Positions 24,988-32,896 of a stretch of 64,000 nt of DNA are shown here, piece after piece. The translations under genes and the position numbers were made by a program. Within the stretch, counting starts at the first letter, position 1, and every line of letters begins with the position of its first letter. The notes below the pieces were generated by a model that saw nothing but the letters and a program-made list of their open reading frames with translations, was not told where the DNA came from and ran no database searches. The DNA comes from Eleusine coracana subsp. coracana (Eukaryota; Streptophyta; Magnoliopsida; Poales; Poaceae), in contig CM064421.1 in assembly GCA_032690845.1 (NCBI GenBank), forward strand, positions 44,010,963-44,074,962, read 5' to 3'.

Positions 24988-25691
24988 AAATTACCAATCG
25001 TTTGCACCCGAAGCCATGGAAGCATAGCATGGATTGGTGGCTTCCGGTGAAAAGTGAGCCCTGAATGAACTGCTGAAGAGAGGCCGATAACTGTTAAGGA
25101 CTCCAGGGAAACAACCGTGGCACCTGAAGTACATATGCTGATGGCTGTAACTAGTAGGTTGTATTATCATGTACAGTTTACCATTGATTCGGAACTCAAT
25201 AACTTAGTCTAGGGGCTTTCCCCTTGTATAACTCTGGAAGGTGGAATTTTCGTTAGCATAATGCTGGAATAGAGATATACAGTTTTGGTATAATAATCTT
25301 TCCTGGCCAGCATATATAGTTTGCTTATTTTATGCAATGTTGCTAATGTCAGTTCAGGCATTATGGTTTGCCAATGTTATTTCTTGTCCATCTGTGCTGC
25401 GTGCTGCAGTTTGTCTTTTACTATGCTCTGGGGAAGCTGCTGCTATGCGGAGGCGGCAAGGAACAGTGGGCAGGTGCAGCCATGCGCACCAAGATATAGC
25501 GCCACTTTGATGCATGCCTGTGTAGTATAGTAATCTTTCAAAAGTGTAGAGCGCTGGATGGTGCAGACCCGCTGCAGTGAACCAATCTATCAATCCAGGC
25601 CCAGACCAAATCTCTGGTTCACCGGCTACAATTGAGTTGCAAATTTTGGGTTGTCGGACCTGCTTTCCTGCGCTGAGACTTACGAGCTGCT
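24988..25691. other. 3' flank of the DUF4378 gene
   Basis: Probable 3' UTR to about 25300 with AATAA-type signals (near 25197), then unassigned sequence up to the MITE pair. No gene was seen. Confidence 0.5.
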
Positions 25692-25888
25692 GAGACTTTC
25701 AATGGTAGAGTTAGCTAAGAGGTAATAGCTAGCTCTTACAGAGAATTGAGAAGAAGTGGAATTTATGTTTAAGTCTCTTATTTTTTTAGAGGTTGCCTCT
25801 TGAGGAAGAGTTAGCTGTCTTCTCTTTCTTCCTTTTCTTTAATAAATAATTCTAATAGTCAGCTAAGAAACAATTATTGGAGATGTTC
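25692..25888 (+). mobile_element. Tourist/Harbinger-like MITE, first copy of a dimer
   Basis: A 197 bp copy with ends GAGACTTTCAAT and ATTGGAGATGTTC (imperfect inverted repeat). Its interior matches the next copy along its whole length, including TAGAGTTAGCTAA, AAGTCTCTTATTTTTTTA and GATTGCCTCTTGAGGA-like blocks. The left flank does not keep a clean TAA. Confidence 0.6.
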
Positions 25889-25891
25889 TAA

Positions 25892-26087
25892 GAGCTTCTC
25901 TAATAGTAGAGTTAGCTAAAAGGTAACAGCTAGTTCTTACAGACAATTGAGGAGGAGTGGAGTCCATGTCTAAGTCTCTTATTTTTTTAAAGATTGCCTC
26001 TTGAGGAAAATTAGCTGTGTTCTCTTTCTTCTTTTTTTTAATCAATAATTATAAAAGATAGTTAAGAAGCAATTATTAAAGACGCTC
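25892..26087 (+). mobile_element. Tourist/Harbinger-like MITE, second copy of a dimer
   Basis: A 196 bp copy directly downstream of the first, with the shared TAA at 25889-25891 and another TAA at 26088-26090. The ends are GAGCTTCTCTAAT and ATTAAAGACGCTC. Head-to-tail copies sharing one TAA suggest insertion of one into the target site of the other, or a dimer that moved as a unit. It ends about 460 bp upstream of the dirigent ATG. Confidence 0.65.
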
Positions 26088-26090
26088 TAA

Positions 26091-26418
26091 GAACACATGG
26101 TCTTGCCGTGAACCATTCATCGCAGCTCCCAACCACTCCAATCCGCACATTCCCTGCGCCCGTGCCTCGCTCGTGTCCGAGATAGGTGGCGGCGCGTCTC
26201 CGTTCCCGGGACACCCAACCGCTCCTCGCTTCTCCCAGAAAGGAAGAGGTTTAGGTTGCAGGGCGTCGTCCTCGTGCTGTGCAACTAACGCAACACCTCG
26301 ATAGGGTAAGGACCTATGATCACCTGAGGAACGAACAACTCCACTCATGTCGCTCCGCTCCCCACACCTGCACCAGCTAAGTCTGAAATGCTGCAACGTT
26401 GCACTCCCCAGCGACTCC
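26091..26418. other. promoter region of the dirigent gene
   Basis: Single-copy-looking sequence between the MITE dimer and the TATA box. No exon is visible. Confidence 0.4.
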
Positions 26419-26426
26419 TATATAAA
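26419..26426 (+). promoter_or_regulatory. TATA box of the dirigent gene
   Basis: TATATAAA lies 127 bp upstream of the ATG at 26546, a normal spacing for a grass gene with a UTR of about 90 nt. Confidence 0.65.
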
Positions 26427-26545
26427 TCCTGCACCTTGCAGGACCATGGACAGCAGTAGCAGAAGCCGCAATCGTAAGTGATCCACTGAGACAGAGTTGA
26501 CCGGCTAGTCAACACAGTTTTTGCTCCTCTCTGTGTCATAGTGTC

Positions 26546-27505
26546 ATGGCCAGGAACGCGGCCTCCTTGTCATCCATCAGGGCGGCGCTCTGCGTGCTGC
26601 TCGCGCTCGCCATGGCCAACTGCGCCTTCGCCGGCCGCGTCCTCGACGAGCAACCCGCGGCTCCAGCTGATGCTCCTCTTCCCGCCGACCTACCACTGCC
26701 CGGCCCAACAGAGCCTCCTACTGACCCAGTGGTCGTGCCATCGCCCGGCCCAACAGCAGCCGCCGCGACCAGCAATGCAGGAGGAGCCGCCGGTGCTGAA
26801 GCAGCAGCAGCAGCAGGGGGCGACCACCACCCACTAACCTTCTTCATGCACGACATCCTGGGCGGGTCGCAGCCGTCGGGCCGCATCGTGACGGGCCTGG
26901 TGGCGAGCGCGGCGGCGAATGGGCAGCTCCCGTTCGCACGGCCCAACACCAACATCTTCCCGATCCAGGGCGCCGTGCCGCTGCCGCAGGGCGCCACCAA
27001 CCTCATCAACGGCAACAACGCGCCCTACGTGGCGGGCCTGGGCGGCCAGTCCGGGAACGACCTCGTCCAGAGCAACGGCAACGGCGGGAACAAGGACATC
27101 CCCTTCGTGAACCCGGGCGACCTGCCCTCGGGCGTCACGCTGCAGAACCTGCTTTTCGGGACCACCACCGTCATCGACGACGAGCTCACAGAGGGCCACG
27201 AGCTCGGTGCCGCCGTGCTCGGAAGGGCGCAGGGGTTCTACGTCGCCAGCTCGCAGGACGGGACCAGCAAGACCATCCTGCTCACCGCCATGTTCGAGGG
27301 ACCCGAGGCGGCGCATGGGGACACGATAAGCTTCTTTGGGGTTCACAGGATGGCCGCGCCGGAGTCCCACATCGCTGTCATTGGGGGAACAGGTAAGTAC
27401 GAGAACGCCAAGGGGTTTGCTGCTGTCCAGACCCTGCATCCCGGCGACCAGCACACCACTGACGGCGTCGAGACTATCCTCCAGTTCAACGTTCACCTCA
27501 TCTGA
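26546..27505 (+). CDS. dirigent-like protein, DIR-e/ESB1-like with long N-terminal linker (319 aa)
   Basis: Intronless. Residues 1-29 form a signal peptide (hydrophobic AALCVLLALAMANCAFA), so the protein should be secreted to the apoplast. Residues 35-92 are a Pro/Ala-rich low-complexity linker. The dirigent domain starts around 96 with PLTFFMHDILGGSQPSGRIVTG and continues to the C-terminal FNVHLI, with GTGKYENAKGFA near 281-292. A Gly/Asn-rich insert (about 150-190) divides the first strand region from the rest, as in DIR-e proteins such as Arabidopsis ESB1/DIR10. That subfamily acts in lignin patterning of Casparian strips; this is family knowledge. Dirigent proteins guide stereospecific coupling of phenoxy radicals and have no oxidase activity of their own. 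The long frame antisense to it is a shadow of high GC content. Confidence 0.88.
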   Translation: MARNAASLSSIRAALCVLLALAMANCAFAGRVLDEQPAAPADAPLPADLPLPGPTEPPTDPVVVPSPGPTAAAATSNAGGAAGAEAAAAAGGDHHPLTFFMHDILGGSQPSGRIVTGLVASAAANGQLPFARPNTNIFPIQGAVPLPQGATNLINGNNAPYVAGLGGQSGNDLVQSNGNGGNKDIPFVNPGDLPSGVTLQNLLFGTTTVIDDELTEGHELGAAVLGRAQGFYVASSQDGTSKTILLTAMFEGPEAAHGDTISFFGVHRMAAPESHIAVIGGTGKYENAKGFAAVQTLHPGDQHTTDGVETILQFNVHLI

Positions 27506-28073
27506 GCTCCAGCTGAACCCACTTCAACGACGTTCCAGGCTATGATTGCTTATATGATGTTTCGTGCAACTTTGGTGATTTGATCAAGTAGGTCACCTCT
27601 CATGCATGCCATGTATGTACTAGTAGCACTTGCATATTGCATCCAGTAAATTTTGTATCTTTCCGGTATTCTGAAATGGTAAAACGAATACTCCCCGCAA
27701 AAAAAAAAAAAAATGACATGAGACTCTGACATCCTATATATGTAAAGTTAAATTGGATGAGTTGCCAAAACAACGTTCAAGGCAGAAAAAGAAAAATAAA
27801 ATATCCATATTCATATGTAGGTTCCTAACTTTTCACTGAAACACTATGATTTTGACATATAATTCTATGGCAAAAAATTTATATACCAGAGAAAAAAATG
27901 TCGTGTCACAAAGTTCCCCTAGAGGAAGAAATTTTAAGCGACTGTTCCGTACGCCTGCAGCTGAGCTTGTCAAGGCACCAAAAAATGATCCGCTGAGTAT
28001 AATACAGTGTTCCGAGTTCTTTCAAGCCCTGTTCCTCATTTCTTCTCCATTATGAGTTTCAGGAAGCCACTCC
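27506..28073. other. convergent 3' flanks of dirigent and UXS genes
   Basis: The dirigent gene (plus) and the UXS gene (minus) converge here. Contains the dirigent 3' UTR, a run of 13-14 A near 27700, and the UXS 3' UTR. No gene was seen. Confidence 0.5.
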
Positions 28074-28110
28074 TCATTTCTCCTCCATTATGCGTTTCTG
28101 GAAGTCAGAG
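28034..28110 (-). repeat. tandem duplication over the UXS stop codon
   Basis: A block of about 40 bp, TCATTTCTxCTCCATTATG plus GTTTCxGGAAG, occurs at about 28036 and again at 28074. The second unit holds the real end of the UXS frame (TGA at 28074-28076, minus strand). The first is a diverged copy in the 3' UTR. Confidence 0.7.
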
Positions 28111-30728
28111 ACCATGCGTGGCAGCCCTTGTTTCAATGAGATTTTTGGCTCCCAGTTGAGAAGGGATTTGGCCTTCGAGATGTCAGGTTTTCTCATGTGT
28201 GGGTCATCTGCAGTATTGGGTTTAAATTCCACAGATGCGCCTGGGTCGATAGTTTCTTTTACTACCTGCAGAAAATAAAGGCAGAGTTATTACCTGATAG
28301 GGATGCTGGGATTCAGGAGCACATTCAGCAATCATATAGGTTTCTCAAAATGGAAGCTAAGTACAAATGCCATACCTGTGCAAGCTCTAACATGGTAAAT
28401 TCTCCTGGATTTCCCAAGTTGAAAGGTCCAATATGCTCACTTTCCATCAGAGTTACCAACCCATCAACCTAATATTCACAGAAGTGCACATTTTCAAGAT
28501 TTAATATACAACAACAAGAACAACTAGGCCTTTAATCCCAACCAAGTTGGGGTAGGCTATCTTCAAGATTTAATATCTAGAAATTAAATTTTCTGCAGTA
28601 AAAATGCTGATTTAAGAAGACTTCGTTGAGAAAACAGAGCATTGCATGCACGATCTGGATAATTTTGGTATGTAAAGACCAAGGTGTTTCTGCATATAGA
28701 AAGGGAGCAAGAAACACTGAAGAAGTACCAAATCCGAAACATATTGGAAACTTCGGGTTTGTTTTCCATCACCATAGACTGTCATTGGTTGTTTCCGCAA
28801 AGCCTGGGAACAAGCCACTGTCAATCTTCAGTAATACGAAAACTTCATGATACTCCTCTTGTCCCAAGAATCAGAAATGACAATTTGAGACAAACCTGTG
28901 CAACAAAGTTGCTTACAACTCGACCATCATCCAAACACATACGAGGGCCATATGTGTTGAATATGCGTGCAATCCTCACCTGTCACAAACAATTTTATGT
29001 CTAAGTTTGTTTTGAAGAAGTGACATTCAAAAAAAAAAGTTTGTTTTGAAGAAGTGGAATATAATTTTCTAACAATGATGCACAATTCTCATAAGATTTT
29101 CCAAAGGCAGAACTACCTATCACAGCTCTAAATCACTAATTGTCAATTGCCACCAGTTACACCATCGAACTAATGAATGCCCTATTCCCATATACCTAAC
29201 CTCCCTGACTTCCCTCCATCTATTTATAACTGTATTTTGAACCTCCTATCTAGACAAAGTTAGAGGCTAAAGTTGCTCGCTCTTTGTTCTCATTTCAACT
29301 CAATTTAGATCAAGTGAATTCCATCACCCACAAAATATCAATTGGCATATTTTAAAATCAATAAAAACTTGAGAAAACATATGAATACAAGATCTTATGG
29401 AACATTCAAGCCCAATATTTGATATTTAGAGCCATCTATGTACTAAAAATAACACCTATGCAGACTTTATCAAATTACAAAATTAGGTAGTTTGAATTCT
29501 ACATGTTTTGAGGTCTTGTGTCTCATTTACAATAGAACAGTCTGTATCCAGATCCCCATCACAAACTGAGTTTACCTCAACACCAGCACCACGATGATAG
29601 TCCATGGTAAGAGTTTCTGCCGTTCTCTTTCCTTCGTCATAACAGCTCCTAACACCTAAAAATTATTGCACGACAATATATAATACAGTGGAGGAGGACT
29701 TACAAGTATCAGAAATTCAGAATCCTGTAAGGTATTTATTGTTCCTAGAAACAGAACAAGCTCACCTATGGGATTGACATGGCCCCAGTAGCTTTCCTTC
29801 TGTGGATGCTCCAGAGGATCACCATACACCTCGCTGGTACTGGTCAACAAGAAACGGGCCCCAACTCTCTTGGCCAACCCCAGCATGTTCAATGTTCCCA
29901 TCACATTTGTCTTGTAACCATCGATTAGGGAATCCATTTGCCATTTGGTAGTAAAATGATAAGAACAAGACAAACAAATGTAGATTCACTTCAGGGGATG
30001 GGGATATGCAGGCACACAATTCCAAAATTCCCATGTGGGAATGTGGGATGTGCATTATCGACCTAACATACAAGCATGCATATCTGGAACTAAATAAAGA
30101 CAAAGAACAAACCATTTCTTAACAATGCGACAAATTAAGTGGTGGAACTGGTGAGCGGAAAGGATATAATGGTCTTGATGGGGTTGAATTTGTAGTGCAC
30201 AGGGGATGCAGGGCAGGCGAGGTGGTAGATCTGGTCGACCTCGAGGAGGATGGGCTCGACGACGTCGTGGCGGATGAGCTCGAAGCGCGGGTTGCCGAGG
30301 TGGTGCGCGACATTGTCCTTGCGGCCCGTGAAGAAGTTGTCGACGACGATGACGCTGTCCCCGCGGGCGAGTAGCTTGTCTACGAGATGGCTGCCGACGA
30401 ATCCCGCGCCGCCGGTAACGACGACCCGTAGGGAGCGCTTGCGGATGCCGACGGGGAGGCGGCGCGCGGCGGCGGAGACGCCAGCGCGACGGTTTCTGGA
30501 GGGGAAAGTTGCAGCGACCACGTTGGCGGTGGAGGAGCTGGCGCCAGGGTGCGGGGTGAAGGAGGGGTAGAAGAGGAAGTAGGAGGAGGCGATTAGGAAG
30601 CCGAGGAGGACGAAGAGGAGGCGCTGCTCGCGGAAGAGGTAGGAGGCGATGGTGCGTGAGAGGGAGGTGCGGTGGTGATGCGGGCGGTGCTGCTTGCTCA
30701 TGCTGGACTGCCGATGGAGCTGCTTCAT
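28074..30728 (-). CDS. UXS: UDP-glucuronic acid decarboxylase, membrane-anchored (UXS/SUD, 410 aa)
   Basis: Seven exons on the minus strand: 30168-30728, 29766-29913, 29576-29655, 28896-28979, 28729-28803, 28376-28468 and 28074-28265, for 1233 nt. The enzyme converts UDP-glucuronate to UDP-xylose, the donor for xylan and other wall glycans, using bound NAD. One membrane segment at residues 36-54 after a basic cytosolic tail gives a type II Golgi topology. The Rossmann motif [10 protein letters not shown] is at 106-115, the STSEVYGD region at 212-219, and the catalytic Y242xxxK246 in SCYDEGKR. Intron 1 is of the AT-AC type and is needed to read PIKTI-KTNVMGT across the junction. The other introns are GT-AG. 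Intron 5 carries a small SINE-tail insertion. The frame continues upstream of the chosen ATG, but the family start is MKQLHRQ-like. The gene appears intact. Confidence 0.92.
28508..28561 (-). mobile_element. 3' fragment of an Au-like SINE with 15-bp target duplication
   Basis: A 54 bp insert in UXS intron 5 begins with ACAACAACAAGAAC and holds GCCTTTAATCCCAACC followed by AAGTTGGGGTAGGCTA. On the minus strand this is the conserved 3' tail of the plant Au SINE family (TAGCCTACCCCAACTTG, ending in a TTGTTGT-like tail). The 15-mer TTCAAGATTTAATAT flanks it at 28493-28507 and 28562-28576. A short 5'-truncated insert with long identical flanks is what target-primed reverse transcription leaves. 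Confidence 0.7.
29914..30167 (-). other. AT-AC (U12-type) intron 1 of UXS
   Basis: Read on the minus strand, the intron begins ATATCCTTT, the exact U12 donor consensus. It ends with TTCCCTAAT (close to the TTCCTTAAC branch consensus), then CGATGGTTAC. The branch adenine is about 11 nt from the terminal AC, as U12 introns require. Splicing here joins codon 187 (ATT, I) to AAG (K) with no frame change and restores the conserved KTIKTNVMGT. No GT-AG alternative gives this join. Confidence 0.88.
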
Positions 30729-30968
30729 TGTGGGGGCGGCGTGCGCTCGCCGGAGGCTGAGGCGGAGAGGAGTGGTGGTGAGGCAAGACCGGGGAGGCGC
30801 GAGGAGGTGGCACGTGTGACGTGGGTCCCGCAGTGAATGCGATGCTTCCTGCTGCGGTGGCTTGTTCCCCGTAGATGCCGCACGTGCGTAGATCCGTTCT
30901 TTTCTCTCATATTTGATTTGCGTTAGATTTAGTATAGATATGAGTCTTGTTAACTGCATTCATCCAAC

Positions 30969-31042
30969 GACCGCATAGCGCAGTGGATTAGCGCGTCTGA
31001 CTTCGGATCAGAAGGTCGTGGGTTCGACTCCCACTGTGGTCG
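30969..31042 (+). tRNA. tRNA-Arg (anticodon UCG)
   Basis: A 74-nt cloverleaf can be drawn by eye. The acceptor stem GACCGCA pairs with TGTGGTC (one G-T pair) and the discriminator base is G. The D arm has the A box TAGCGCAGTGGATTAGCG. The anticodon stem TCTGA/TCAGA encloses the loop CTTCGGA with anticodon TCG. The T arm is GTGGG TTCGACT CCCAC (B box). A T-rich Pol III terminator follows at 31047. It has no intron. It lies head-to-head with UXS, with 240 bp between the tRNA start and the UXS ATG. Confidence 0.95.
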
Positions 31043-31046
31043 TTAT

Positions 31047-31055
31047 TTTTTTTTG
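31047..31055 (+). terminator. Pol III T-run terminator after tRNA-Arg
   Basis: A run of T starts within five bases of the tRNA 3' end, the normal RNA polymerase III termination signal. Confidence 0.75.
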
Positions 31056-32896
31056 TTTTGTCGAAGTGAACATTGCCACGAACACGATCTGTTGCATGCA
31101 ACAGTTTCTTTTGTTCTTTTTGGCACACTTGCTAAAGTTATTCAACACGGCGACAACACGTGAACTAATCGAAAAGCAGCTCTGCTGACCGGTTAAAGTC
31201 AGTATCAAAAGAGCTTCTCAAGCTCGAGAATATAAGAGCTTGCATATTTAGTCGATCCCAGAGAAATCGACTAGAGTTGAAGGCAAGAGCAAACTTAAGA
31301 ACGAAAAAAAGAGAGAAGATACTGGACAATATCACGAGGGCGGAGGCCTATGATTTGTGGGCCAGGATGAACAAAATCTTTGAGCTGTGAAGGCCGAAAA
31401 TCACGAAGCCCGCTTATTATAGAACTTTGGACCAAAACATAAACATCTTTGTTTAGTTTAGCACGGGCCGCGGGCCCGCGGCCCCGTCAAAGAAGCGACG
31501 CGACCCGCCGCGCGCAGCAGCAGCAGCACGTGGGCGGCGAGAGCGCCGCCGACACTCCGGCTCGCTCCCAGCGCGGCGCCGGCGCGCAGCACCTCGTCAT
31601 CTCAGGTTCGGCTCGGCCTCACCGTCGCGTGCATCGGCCCGACCCACGCCGCCCCACTCACTGGTCCCCTTGGCCGTTGCCCGGCAACGCCACGTTGTTG
31701 CTTCTTCTTCAATGTGAAGTGTCATGGAGAGATCTCGAGCCTGGTCAAGCTAGTACTACTTGTGTAGTTCTCCCTCTCTTTTTGAAATTTTATCGACAAA
31801 CAAAACGAATTAAAAAAAAAACTACGAAGTTGTGTCTCAACGACATTGTTAATTGCAGGAAGGAAAAACTACATGGAATTAAAATTCTGCTCCACAGTGG
31901 ATTCTGAGAAATCGATCCAGCCTTTGCACGGGCCGCTGTGACCCCCCGAGGGGAGTGAACTCGTTGACCTCACCAACCGGCAAGTCAAGATAAGGTGACC
32001 ACGTGAACGTGAATGAAGTGAACCCATCCATCGCCATGACGGACGCTGCCTGCCGCGGCTGCATCCCAGTCTACGACGGTGCGTCCAGATGTGTGCGTGT
32101 GTGCCTTCCGAACAGAAACCCATGAGCGATGAGCCTGAATCGAAGCTCTCGACGACGACGGCTCCATCCCCATCGGCTTTCGCCGACTGTGCGCGTGTTT
32201 CTCTTTTGTTGGACTAGAAAAGCAGTTAAAAAGGAACCGGCGGAGCAGGATGGTTCGGGATTCTCAAAATCCCTCTATTCCAGATAGCGATTCCTTGTGC
32301 CGGATGGTGGGCCCTGCTGCCCCTATGCAACTTGAGAAGCCCGGGCCAGTGTTAGGCTACCAGGGACAGGCATCTTCTAATCATCTTCTTCCAAGTAAGT
32401 TCCACTGCTCTGTTAATTTTAATCTCTTCTAGTTGTGGAATTCATGGGAGTTGTTACTGCGTCGTACCGTTACACGAAACTGTGTTACTTTTATTTATAA
32501 TTGCGTGTAAAAAAGCATGTGAGCCTGACAGGGCACTTGCGCGAAACAGGCAGCGGAGAGATAATTATTCACGAGGAAAGCGACAAATGGCCATATGCAA
32601 CGCATACCGGCAGGTGGCCCCGCCGCACCAGACCAGCCACATAAACAAAAGGCTGGAGCGGAAACCCAACCCAACCTCCTCTTCATCACATCACACAAGC
32701 AAAACAGGCACAGGCACAGGCACACACAACAGAGCGCGACACGAGCCGATTCCGAGCGCTGCCTGCCTCGGCCTCCTCCTCCTCCTCTTCCTTCCACCCC
32801 GTCGCTTCCTTGCTATACGCGGCTCGTCTCCCCACCTCCCATTCCCGCCGCCCCGCCCCATGCCTCCTGCCCCGTAGCCGCCCGACGACGACCGCC
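31056..32896. other. spacer and promoter of the first ankyrin gene
   Basis: Unassigned sequence with a perfect 20-bp palindrome, GGGCCGCGGGCCCGCGGCCC, at 31465-31484. From about 32640 it becomes the pyrimidine-rich 5' UTR of the ankyrin gene. A 152-codon frame at 31449 has no family signal. Confidence 0.4.

Noticed and set aside
26834..27496. 220-codon frame antisense to the dirigent gene
   Set aside because: Shadow of high third-position GC in the dirigent exon, with no family similarity.
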